This document shows, one piece after another, positions 51,083 to 59,137 of a stretch of DNA of 64,000 nucleotides. The stretch is from the NCBI RefSeq assembly GCF_902825325.1, contig NZ_CADEAR010000001.1, positions 310,001 through 374,000 of the forward strand. Reading direction: 5' to 3'. The notes beneath the pieces are model-generated. The model did no database searches, had not been told where the DNA came from, and saw only the letters and a list, made by a program, of their open reading frames with translations. The DNA comes from Brucella tritici (GTDB lineage: Bacteria > Pseudomonadota > Alphaproteobacteria > Rhizobiales > Rhizobiaceae). Both the position numbers and the translations under genes were made by a program. Numbering within the stretch: the first letter of the stretch is position 1; each line of letters opens with the position of its first letter.

Positions 51083-51880
51083 TCAATCGTCCTGATGGAT
51101 CGGTTCATCGACAAATGTACCGCCCTGATAGACTGCGAGCGCGGAATCGGGTGCCGGCCGTGGTGTCGTCTTCTCGAGTTCGGCGCGGAAACGTTCGGCA
51201 TTGTCCTTCGGGTGCCAGCCGAGAAAACGCGCATGGCTGTTATCCCACCACATCGAGTCGTTGTTCGATACACCCCAGATGACGGGACACCCAAGCATCG
51301 GCGCCCGGAAAACACACTCGATGAGGCTGGCAAAATCATCATACGACATCCAGGTGGAAAGCATGCGATGATTGCGTGGTTCTTCGAAGCAGGAGCCGAT
51401 GCGAACGATTGCGGTCTCCTGCCCGAATTTGTCGTGATACAGGCTGGCGATGGATTCGCCGAAGCATTTTGAAACGCCATATAGCCCGTCGGGCCGCGTT
51501 GGCGCCTCTGCATCGATATGCTTGTCCTGCCGATAGAAGCCGATCGTGTGATTTGAGCTGGCGAAAATAATCCGCGGATAGCCATGCGCCCGCGCTGCTT
51601 CGTAAAGATTGTACATTCCCACGATATTCGCATTGAGTATCTTGCTGAAAGACGCCTCGGTCGAAATACCGCCGAGATGCAGAATACCGTCACAGTCCTC
51701 GACTAGACGCATGACCGCGTCCAGATCGCCAAGATCACACTGAACCAGCTCTTCATTGGGCTTGGCTTCGCCCATGTCGGCAACGTCGGAAAGGCGTAGC
51801 AGCTCAGCCTGTCCGACCAGTTTTTCGCGCATCACGCGCCCCAGTCCCCCCGCAGCACCGGTAATCAAAAGTCTTTTCAC
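51083..51880 (-). CDS. udh: NAD-dependent uronate dehydrogenase
   Basis: A 265-aa short-chain-type dehydrogenase, the same length as the Agrobacterium tumefaciens uronate dehydrogenase it resembles throughout. It has the nucleotide loop VKRLLITGAAGGLGRVMREK, QCDLGDLDAVMRLVEDCDGI, LHLGGISTEASFSKIL, FASSNHTIGFY, the catalytic Tyr-x3-Lys in DGLYGVSKCFGE, and PVIWGVSNNDSMWWDNSHAR. It oxidises D-galacturonate and D-glucuronate to the aldarolactones. The GTG at 51880 has GGAG six bases before it and gives the family N-terminus; the ATGs further up add extra residues. It precedes a ribose-type ABC importer, which may import the uronate. Confidence 0.88.
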   Translation of the reverse strand: MKRLLITGAAGGLGRVMREKLVGQAELLRLSDVADMGEAKPNEELVQCDLGDLDAVMRLVEDCDGILHLGGISTEASFSKILNANIVGMYNLYEAARAHGYPRIIFASSNHTIGFYRQDKHIDAEAPTRPDGLYGVSKCFGESIASLYHDKFGQETAIVRIGSCFEEPRNHRMLSTWMSYDDFASLIECVFRAPMLGCPVIWGVSNNDSMWWDNSHARFLGWHPKDNAERFRAELEKTTPRPAPDSALAVYQGGTFVDEPIHQDD

Positions 51881-52054
51881 GAAAATCTCCATTCGGACGG
51901 GATAGGGCACAATTCGACCGCTCGGCTTGCGGGCATCAGCCCTCGTCAACGGTTATCCTTTGGATGGAAAAGCAGCGTCCCCTCCCAGGTACGTCGCCGC
52001 ACCAACCATCATACATGTCCGAAGGTGACCGTCAACGCCGGCACGGCCAGCAGC

Positions 52055-54019
52055 CTATCCTTTGCGCCCCAAGGCCCAGGCGAGATACGGCGCACCAACA
52101 AGGGCAGCAAAAAGCCCAAGCGGCAGCTCATAGGGAAATGTTGCATTGCGTGCGCCAAGGTCAGCTATCGTCATCAACAACGCACCGAGGAGCGCCGAGG
52201 CCAACACGTGGCTCGCCGCCCGGTCAAATCCCATGCGTCGCGTCATATGCGGCGCCATCAGGCCGACGAAACTCAGTGGCCCCACGAGCAGTGAGGCAGC
52301 CGCGCTCGCAATACAGGCGAGAAGAATGGTCGACACACGCGCCGGGCCGACGGGCAATCCCAACGACACAGGCGTCGTTTGCCCGAGTGGCAGGATCGTC
52401 AGCCAACGGGTCAGGAGTAGAGCCGCCAACGTCACGCAGATGCTCAAAACCACGAGAAAAATGGCTGTTTCAGGAGTCGCGGACGCAGATGAACCACCGA
52501 GCCATGCAAGAATTTGCCACGACCGTTGATCGCCAATGGCGAGAAAAACACTCAGTATGGCAGACGCGAATGAGCTAACGGAAATGCCAGCCAGCAGAAG
52601 ACGATTGGGCGAAAGATGTCTCTGACTTGCAAAACTGAGGACGACGACCATCGCCGCAAAGGCACCTATCGCGGCACACAGCAACAATTGAAAATTGTTG
52701 GGTGCGGCAAACAAGGTTAGTGCGATTGCAAAACCAATACCTGCACCACCGCTGACGCCGACAACTTCCGGGCTTGCCAATGGGTTGCCGGTGAGACGCT
52801 GGAGAACGGCACCTGCCATTGCCAGCAGGCTTCCCGCCGCTGCCGCTGCCAGAAGACGCGGCCAGCGCAGAGGCAGAAGTTCGGCAAAATCTTTTCCCGT
52901 TAGCAACGACCAGCCATCGGGCGTCCGCACCAGCGAGAGCGCCAGGAAAGCAGCAATTGCGAGCAATGCCAGCAACAGCAAGGCTTTGGTGGCCGAGGCG
53001 CGCGCGAATATGGCTGGGCTGCCTCCAGCCGATCCAGAAGAGCGGACACGTGGAATGAGCCACAAAAGGAGCGGTCCTCCGATCAGAGCCGTCACCGCAC
53101 CGGTCGGGAATGTTTCACCGAGACTGGAACCAAGCCATTGCACGCCGCCGTCGCAAAGCCAGAGCAGAATTGCGCCAGCGAGTGGCGCAGCAACCAGCAC
53201 CGTACCGGGCTTGCGAACGCCAAGCCCCCGTACGATTGCCGGTGCGGCAAGGCCGATGAAACTGACAAGCCCGACGTTCGCGGCAACCCCTGCAGTCAAC
53301 ACAACAGCAACCACCACGACTGCCACGCGCAGCCATGCCAGCGGCACGCCGAGCGCCCGCGCACTGCTATCGCCAAGCCCCACAAGTGCCAGCGGGCGGC
53401 TCAACATGATTGCGGCAACCAGACCTATGACGAACTGAACCGCCAGTACTTTAGCGGCAGACCAGTCCTGCTGACTGAGCGAACCGCCATTCCATGTCAC
53501 CAGCGACATAAGATATTCGCCTTGGGAGAGCGTCATGGCGGCGGAAATCGCGCTGCACGTCACACCGACAAGCAGACCCGAAATCACCATCGTCACCGGT
53601 TCAAGGCGGCTTCGCCATCCGAGCAGAAAGACGATGACGGTCGCAAGCCCGGCTCCTGCCAGCGCGACCGCCCAGCGAAACTCATCAAGGAGAGCCGGGA
53701 AAAACAATGTGGCCGTGACGATGGCAAGCTGCGCGCCGGACGAAACGCCAAGCGTCGATGGATCGGCAATCGGATTACTTAAAAGCCTTTGCAGCAGCGC
53801 ACCGGCAAGCCCCAATGCGGCACCGGCAAAGATGGCGACCGCTGCGCGCGGCAGCACCGCGTAGGCCAGAATGACCTGTTGGGTATTCATTTTATCCGGA
53901 TTGAACGGAACGGCAGGCCATTGCGCGAATGGCAGAAACGCGTTCGCATTCCACAGACACAGCGCCAGCGCGGCCACGATGCCAACCACAGCCGCTACGC
54001 TAAAATTCCTTTGCGTCAC
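52055..54019 (-). CDS. fhuB: Iron-siderophore ABC permease, double-length (FhuB-like)
   Basis: A 654-aa protein made of two FecCD-type halves with about ten membrane segments each, as in E. coli FhuB (660 aa). The halves carry GAALGLAGALLQRLLSNPIADPSTLG and GAVLQRLTGNPLASPEVVGVSGG-type loops (positions about 65 and 405), and the coupling loops VSFIGLAAPAIVRGLG and LSFVGLMAPHMTRRMG, which contact the ATPase. The first lacks the usual His (APAIV in place of APHIV). The start overlaps the binding-protein stop by ATGA. No ATPase gene follows, so one encoded elsewhere is needed. Confidence 0.88.
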   Translation of the reverse strand: MTQRNFSVAAVVGIVAALALCLWNANAFLPFAQWPAVPFNPDKMNTQQVILAYAVLPRAAVAIFAGAALGLAGALLQRLLSNPIADPSTLGVSSGAQLAIVTATLFFPALLDEFRWAVALAGAGLATVIVFLLGWRSRLEPVTMVISGLLVGVTCSAISAAMTLSQGEYLMSLVTWNGGSLSQQDWSAAKVLAVQFVIGLVAAIMLSRPLALVGLGDSSARALGVPLAWLRVAVVVVAVVLTAGVAANVGLVSFIGLAAPAIVRGLGVRKPGTVLVAAPLAGAILLWLCDGGVQWLGSSLGETFPTGAVTALIGGPLLLWLIPRVRSSGSAGGSPAIFARASATKALLLLALLAIAAFLALSLVRTPDGWSLLTGKDFAELLPLRWPRLLAAAAAGSLLAMAGAVLQRLTGNPLASPEVVGVSGGAGIGFAIALTLFAAPNNFQLLLCAAIGAFAAMVVVLSFASQRHLSPNRLLLAGISVSSFASAILSVFLAIGDQRSWQILAWLGGSSASATPETAIFLVVLSICVTLAALLLTRWLTILPLGQTTPVSLGLPVGPARVSTILLACIASAAASLLVGPLSFVGLMAPHMTRRMGFDRAASHVLASALLGALLMTIADLGARNATFPYELPLGLFAALVGAPYLAWALGRKG

Positions 54020-54933
54020 CGGCTGCCCTCCGGTTGTTCCAGCAGGGCATGTTTCAAAAGGCGCGCGAAGCGCAATCCCGCAGTGATGCCGCCATAAGGA
54101 TTGACATTACCCAGCATATGAACGCGTCCCTCGCGGACCGGCTGCAGCGAGCGCCAGATCAAGCTGTTACGCAGGCTGTTGCGCGCTTCGACTGGAATAT
54201 CGGAAATGATAACGATCCGCGCTTCCGGCTTTTCTGCAAGAGATTCCAGCGGCACGGGAGCCGCGAACGTAAAGCGCGAACGGTCCGTCCACGCATTGGG
54301 AAGTCCCAACCTAGACAGAATATCACCGAACATGCTGTCATCGCCGAAAGCGCGAAAATGGCGCGCATCGCCGATATTGACGAGATATGTCGGGCGATCC
54401 ACGAAAGGCTTCAGCGTCCCTGCGGTTTGCGCAAGAAAAGCTTCCTGCTCGCTTAGAACAGCCTCTGCCTTTGCCTCGAGTCCTAGCCTGCTTCCCAGTT
54501 TCGCTACCGCCGCAAGGGCCTTCTGATAGGGTGGTTCTCCCTGCACATAAAACGGCAGGGACAGAACCGGCGCGATCGCTTTCAGCGCCGGTTCATGCCG
54601 GGTGTAGAATGGAGAACTCAGGATCAGATCAGGTTTCAAGAGATAAAGAAGTTCGAAATTCGGCGACCCCCGTAGGCCAAGATCGGTAACCAATGCAGGG
54701 ATATCCGGTTCGACTGCATCCTTGCGAAACTGAATCAGTTCCGTCGCAGCAATCGGCGTAACGCCAAGTGCTATCACCGTTTCGAGCATTGCCCAATCGA
54801 TGGCTGCGATGCGCAGCGCCGAACTGGCGCGTGCGCCCTGCGGCAAAGCCAAAGCCGCCAGAAGGCCCAGAGCTTTCCGGCGGCTGATATTAAGGGACGA
54901 GAAACCCGCCCCGTGTTGCGGGTTTTCTACCAT
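54016..54933 (-). CDS. Iron-siderophore periplasmic binding protein (FhuD-like)
   Basis: A 305-aa binding protein of the helical-backbone class used for siderophores. A twin-arginine-type export signal is likely: NISRRKALGLLAALALPQGA (about 15-34). The mature part shows LRIAAIDWAMLETVIALGVT, RGSPNFELLYLLKPDLILSS, YLVNIGDARHFRAFGDDSMF and NPYGGITAGLRFARLLKHAL, a pattern close to E. coli FhuD (hydroxamates). It overlaps the receptor stop by 7 bp and the permease start by ATGA, so the three genes form one tight operon. Confidence 0.83.
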   Translation of the reverse strand: MVENPQHGAGFSSLNISRRKALGLLAALALPQGARASSALRIAAIDWAMLETVIALGVTPIAATELIQFRKDAVEPDIPALVTDLGLRGSPNFELLYLLKPDLILSSPFYTRHEPALKAIAPVLSLPFYVQGEPPYQKALAAVAKLGSRLGLEAKAEAVLSEQEAFLAQTAGTLKPFVDRPTYLVNIGDARHFRAFGDDSMFGDILSRLGLPNAWTDRSRFTFAAPVPLESLAEKPEARIVIISDIPVEARNSLRNSLIWRSLQPVREGRVHMLGNVNPYGGITAGLRFARLLKHALLEQPEGSR

Positions 54934-57080
54934 GAAAAGGTCAGCGTACTCATATAGGTTCTGCCGTCACCATAGTTACATCCAAAGGAACTGCAACTTG
55001 CGACATACTTCTTGTCCGCAATATTCTTGACACTAAGTATCCCCTTTATGCCATCCTTCTGATAGTGGACGGCTGCGTCTACCAGTGTCACCCCGTCGAG
55101 GTCGTAGGTATTTCCCGTATCGCCGTAGCGTTGGCCCAGATAGCGTACTCCACCGCCGAGGCCGAAACCGTGGAGAGCCGAGCCCTCCTGAAAGGTATAA
55201 TCCAGCCAAAGGCTTGCGGAATGTTCGGGCACATTGGGCGGGCGATTGCCGTCGTCTTTCCCGCTGACGATTTCGGCCTCCATATATGTGTAGGCGGCGC
55301 GCAGGTCGAGCCCCTGGGCGAGGCTCGCTACACCTTCCAGTTCCAACCCCTTTACCTGCACTTCGCCAATCTGTTCGGTCGTTGAGCCACCGCCCGGCAG
55401 CGCAACCGAAATCGGTACATTCTGCTGGCGGAGATCATAGACTGCAGCGGCGAAATAACCGTCCCAGCCATTCGGCTGATATTTGACGCCAGCCTCCAAC
55501 TGCTTGCCCGTCGTCGGCTGCAGAACCCCTGCCGTCGCGGAAACTGCCACCGGTTCGAAGGAGGTTGAATAGCTTACATAAGGCGCAATGCCGTTATCGA
55601 AGACATAGCCTATGCCGGCCCGTCCGGTCAGCTCTTCGTCATCCTGATCAAGCGAGCGGGCAACCGGCGTTGCAGGCACATAGTTGGTCGAGGTGCCGCG
55701 CGTCGTCGCCCAATCCTGACGCAAGCCGAAGGTCGCACGCCAGTTGTCATAGGTCAGTTCATCCTGCGCATAGATACCGAGCTGCGTCATGCGGGAATCC
55801 ACATGGGTGTTCACCGAGTTGCGCAGCAGCTTTATCGGCCCACCATAGACCGGATTGAAGGCATCGAGAGGCGTTGCGCTCCAGAACTGTGTCTTGGCGC
55901 TGTTGTCGAAATAGCGATAGTCGACACCGAAGAGGACCTTATGTTCGACAGGTCCCGTGTCGAACTCCGCGACCAGATTGTTGTCGATATTGAATGTGTT
56001 GAGCAGTTCATCCTGAAAGGTCGCCGTTCGGTTGATGGTCCGCCCGTCGGCTGCAAGCCCTGCCGTTGCATAGCCAAGCGCCGTATAATCCCAGTTCTGA
56101 TTGGAGTAACGGGCGTTCTGGCGGAACGTCCAGGTTTCGTTGATGCGGTGCTCCAGCTCATAACCGAGATTGACGACATTGCGATCGGAATCGTCGAAGC
56201 TCGGGTCACCGACGTAGAAATCGCGGGGGAGACTGTAATTTGTGGCATTCAGTGTCAGACTTGGCGGCAGGCCTGAGGGCGAGCTGGGATTGTCATGCTG
56301 GAAGCTGGTCAGAATTGTCAGTTTGGTGTCTTCGTCGGGCTTCCAGGTGAAGGCCGGGGCAATGAAGTACCGATCATTGTCGAGATAATCGGTTTGGGTT
56401 CCAGCTTTGCGCACCAGACCCGTCATGCGATAGGCAAGACTGTCATTGTCGAGAACCGGGCCACCCACATCGAAAAATGTGCCGTAAGTATTATAGCTGC
56501 CAGCCTGAAAGCCGATTTCACCGAACTTCTCGAAAGTCGGGCGCTTGCTGATCATATTGATGAGCCCGCCGGGATTGCCCTGCCCGAACATGACCGAAGC
56601 AGGGCCGCGCACCACCTCGATACGCTCCAACATATAGGGATCGACCGCCGAGGCGCCTGCAGTCCGCATCAGGCGCAACCCGTTCAAGAACTGCACCTGC
56701 CGGCCGTCGAAGCCGCGAACGAGAGGCGAGTCAAAACGAGGGTCGGAACCGTAGGGTTCAGAAACAACACCTGCCGAATAACCAAGCGCTTGCCCCAAAG
56801 TCTGGGCGCCCTGCGCCCTGATCTGATCGGCTGTGATGACTGAAATCGATTGCGGCGTCTCAACCAGCGGAGTTCCGGTCTTGGTTGCACTGATGCTCGT
56901 CTTTGCGACATAGCCTTTTACGGGGGCCGTCGGATCCTCACGGCTACCTTCAACGACGATGGGTGCAAGAACTGTAGGTGCGGCGGCCTCCTGTGCAAAC
57001 GCTCCGGTCACAGCGGCAAAAGTGGTACTGGAAATGGCTGCAGCGGACAATAGACGGCGCAATCGGACTAGGACGCTCAC
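54927..57080 (-). CDS. TonB-dependent siderophore receptor
   Basis: A 717-aa outer-membrane receptor. I chose the GTG at 57080, which has GAGGGG six bases upstream; an ATG at 57113 would add 11 residues. A signal peptide (LRRLLSAAAISSTTFAAVTG, cleavage at AFA) is followed by the plug: TETPQS-type TonB-box region KTSISATKTGTPLVETPQSI, LGYSAGVVSEPYGSDPRFDS, VRGFDGRQVQFLNGLR, VVRGPASVMFGQGNPGGLIN. Then comes a 22-strand barrel ending DGRTYMSTLTFSW with the terminal aromatic residue. A CSSFGC pair of cysteines lies near the C-terminus, as in ferrichrome- and ferrioxamine-type receptors. First gene of the operon; iron control is expected. Confidence 0.9.
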   Translation of the reverse strand: MSVLVRLRRLLSAAAISSTTFAAVTGAFAQEAAAPTVLAPIVVEGSREDPTAPVKGYVAKTSISATKTGTPLVETPQSISVITADQIRAQGAQTLGQALGYSAGVVSEPYGSDPRFDSPLVRGFDGRQVQFLNGLRLMRTAGASAVDPYMLERIEVVRGPASVMFGQGNPGGLINMISKRPTFEKFGEIGFQAGSYNTYGTFFDVGGPVLDNDSLAYRMTGLVRKAGTQTDYLDNDRYFIAPAFTWKPDEDTKLTILTSFQHDNPSSPSGLPPSLTLNATNYSLPRDFYVGDPSFDDSDRNVVNLGYELEHRINETWTFRQNARYSNQNWDYTALGYATAGLAADGRTINRTATFQDELLNTFNIDNNLVAEFDTGPVEHKVLFGVDYRYFDNSAKTQFWSATPLDAFNPVYGGPIKLLRNSVNTHVDSRMTQLGIYAQDELTYDNWRATFGLRQDWATTRGTSTNYVPATPVARSLDQDDEELTGRAGIGYVFDNGIAPYVSYSTSFEPVAVSATAGVLQPTTGKQLEAGVKYQPNGWDGYFAAAVYDLRQQNVPISVALPGGGSTTEQIGEVQVKGLELEGVASLAQGLDLRAAYTYMEAEIVSGKDDGNRPPNVPEHSASLWLDYTFQEGSALHGFGLGGGVRYLGQRYGDTGNTYDLDGVTLVDAAVHYQKDGIKGILSVKNIADKKYVASCSSFGCNYGDGRTYMSTLTFSW

Positions 57081-57163
57081 TGGGTTCCCCTCAAAACATA
57101 AACTGGACTCCATTAATCATCTTTTGTCGATCGATCCAATAAGTTGAGGCTGTCTTTTTCATA

Positions 57164-57178
57164 ATCATAACTTATGAT
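57164..57178. promoter_or_regulatory. Palindrome ATCATAACTTATGAT between receptor and LysR genes
   Basis: A perfect 15-nt palindrome with a single central C. It contains a T-N11-A pattern as LysR sites do. It lies in the 142-bp gap between the divergent receptor (start 57080) and LysR (start 57223) genes. It may bind the LysR protein or an iron regulator. Confidence 0.5.
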
Positions 57179-57195
57179 ACTTACTGTCGTCATAG

Positions 57196-57212
57196 TTTTG
57201 AATTATTCAAAA
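57196..57212. promoter_or_regulatory. Palindrome TTTTGAATTATTCAAAA before the LysR gene
   Basis: A perfect 17-nt palindrome (8-bp arms, central T) ending 10 bp before the LysR start codon. It could be an autoregulatory operator covering the translation start region; no good ribosome site is seen for this gene. Confidence 0.45.
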
Positions 57213-57222
57213 AAGCACGCAA

Positions 57223-58146
57223 ATGCCGCCAGCTCCGAATAAAAACACTGCTGCCCGCTCCTTCGAGTTGCGCCACTTGCGCTATTTCTGCGCTCTGGTG
57301 GACGAGAAGAATTTCGAACGTGCTGCCGCGCGACTGGGCATCGCCCAACCCGGCCTCAGTCAGCAGATCATGGCGCTAGAGGCAATCGTCGGCTCGCCAT
57401 TGATCGACAGGTCGCGGCGTTCGGTGCAACTGACCCAGTCCGGCGAGGTGCTTTATCGGGAAGCTCTCAATATCCTTGCACAGACCGATGCAGCCATGGT
57501 GGCAGTCAAGCGCGCCGGTCGGGGCGAAATCGGGCAGGTTTCCATCGGCTATGTAGCGTCAGCCGCCTATTCCGGTATCGTCTTCGAAGCCATTCGCACA
57601 TTCCGATCGGAATATCCCGATGTCGCGGTCAACCTCACTGAAATGGAATTGCGGATGCAGCTCTCGCGCATTTCAGACGGCTTGCTGGATATGGGTTTTA
57701 TCCGCTGGCCCGCCTCGCTGCCGCCCGGCTTGACCAGCCTTGTCGTGAAACATGAGCCACTTGTTGCCGTATTGAACGAAGCCCATACTCTGGCGAATTG
57801 CAGCCCAATCCGGCTCGAAGCTTTGAAGGAAGAAACCTTTCTCACGCCACGTCAACCCGCCGACATCGGCTTTCACAGGACGACACTCGAAGCCTGCCGA
57901 TGTGCCGGTTTCGAGCCTGATATCAACGCCCAGGCATTAGACTTCACCGAAATAGCAAGCCGTGTAGCAATCGAGCTCGGCGTTGCACTGGTGCCCAAAT
58001 CGATGAGTGCTGTCGGCCTTCCCGGCATACGCTATGTCGATATAAGTGGTATTGCCGTAACCTCGGACGTGGCCCTCGCCTTCCGTAAAAGCGAGCCCTC
58101 ACAAGCCGCAAAGAGTTTCATAGCCCTATGCCGTCGCGCGCGATAA
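57223..58146 (+). CDS. LysR family regulator next to the siderophore operon
   Basis: A 307-aa LysR protein. The helix-turn-helix is LRHLRYFCALVDEKNFERAA with RLGIAQPGLSQQIMALEAIV and RSRRSVQLTQSGEVLYREAL. The effector domain begins near residue 105 (GQVSIGYVASAAYSGIVFEA). It is divergent from the TonB receptor gene and separated from it by a gap with two perfect palindromes, so it may control siderophore uptake. LysR control is less common than Fur, RirA or AraC-type control for such operons. It resembles the LysR protein at 58156-59037, whose gene converges on it with 9 bp between the stops. Confidence 0.85.
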   Translation: MPPAPNKNTAARSFELRHLRYFCALVDEKNFERAAARLGIAQPGLSQQIMALEAIVGSPLIDRSRRSVQLTQSGEVLYREALNILAQTDAAMVAVKRAGRGEIGQVSIGYVASAAYSGIVFEAIRTFRSEYPDVAVNLTEMELRMQLSRISDGLLDMGFIRWPASLPPGLTSLVVKHEPLVAVLNEAHTLANCSPIRLEALKEETFLTPRQPADIGFHRTTLEACRCAGFEPDINAQALDFTEIASRVAIELGVALVPKSMSAVGLPGIRYVDISGIAVTSDVALAFRKSEPSQAAKSFIALCRRAR

Positions 58147-58155
58147 AGATCAAGA

Positions 58156-59037
58156 TTATGCGGCCGGCAACAGGCTTATCAGATTATCGATCAGCGGCGA
58201 GCGGTTGTTCTTCATCGAAACCAGCCCCAACCGCGCCAGAAGAGGTTCGCCTTCGATAGGACGGTAAGTCACTCCGGCCAGCTTGATCTGCGCAATGGCG
58301 GTTGGGACAATCGAGACGCCCAGATCGGCTGCGACCAGATTGACCACGGACGGCATCTGCGGCGCTTCCTGCGCTACGATCATTTCAAAGCCCGCATTCC
58401 GGCAAGCCTCAACCACATCGTCGTAAAGGCTAAGCCCCACAATGCGCGGGAAAAGCACGAATGCCTCCTTTGCCAGAGCTGAAATCGGCAGCTTGGGATG
58501 AACGGCAAGCGGATGATGGCTCGGCAGGGCGATCAGCATCGGCTCATCAGCTAACCGCTTCATGCGTACATCCTTGGGATTTTCCAATCCGGGCCGGATG
58601 AAGGCAGCGTCCACTTCTCCTCTGACCAACTTTTCCATCAGCAAATGACTGTTCATCTCTGTCAGGGTCAGCCGGACATCGGGCCATCTGGCCCGAAACT
58701 TGCGGATCGTACCGCTAACAGTCGGGTTGAACGCGGACGATGCAGTGAAACCCAGCGCGAGCCTGCCGGTTTCTCCACGCGCCGCGCCCTGGGCTGCGAG
58801 CTTCGCCTTCTCGGCGGCGGCAAGGGAAGCCTTCGCTTCATCGAGAAAAGCCGTGCCTGCTGCCGTCAGTTCGGCTCCATGCGGCACGCGATGAAACAAC
58901 GCCACACCGATCTCGTTTTCGAGGTCACGTATCTGCTGGCTGAGCGGCGGCTGACCGATACCGAGCTTCGCAGCCGCGCGGGTAAAATTGCCCTCTTCGG
59001 CCACGGCCAGAAAATAACGGAGATGACGTAGTTCCAT
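58156..59037 (-). CDS. LysR family regulator paired with the MFS gene
   Basis: A 293-aa LysR protein starting at ATG 59037 (MELRHLRYFLAVAEEGNFTR); a TTG four codons earlier is less likely. The helix-turn-helix is RAAAKLGIGQPPLSQQIRDL. The effector domain starts near GRLALGFTASSAFNPTVSGT and ends SVIPTAIAQIKLAGVTYRPI-like. It is divergent from an MFS transporter gene (100 bp between starts); E. coli has the same pairing of LysR-type ynfL with MFS ynfM. The ligand is unknown. Confidence 0.85.
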   Translation of the reverse strand: MELRHLRYFLAVAEEGNFTRAAAKLGIGQPPLSQQIRDLENEIGVALFHRVPHGAELTAAGTAFLDEAKASLAAAEKAKLAAQGAARGETGRLALGFTASSAFNPTVSGTIRKFRARWPDVRLTLTEMNSHLLMEKLVRGEVDAAFIRPGLENPKDVRMKRLADEPMLIALPSHHPLAVHPKLPISALAKEAFVLFPRIVGLSLYDDVVEACRNAGFEMIVAQEAPQMPSVVNLVAADLGVSIVPTAIAQIKLAGVTYRPIEGEPLLARLGLVSMKNNRSPLIDNLISLLPAA

Positions 59038-59137
59038 CGCTATATCCAAAAGCTATTGCAATTGCCACTTCCATATATTGGACAAATGAAGCGTATTTGA
59101 CTAGATCGAAAGCGGGAGGATTTAAAAAGGCAAAGTC

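Noticed and set aside
59050-59137. Short palindromes (ATTGCAAT, GCAATTGC) between LysR and MFS genes
   Set aside because: The likely LysR site is somewhere here, but no single symmetrical T-N11-A site stood out, so I do not list it as a feature.
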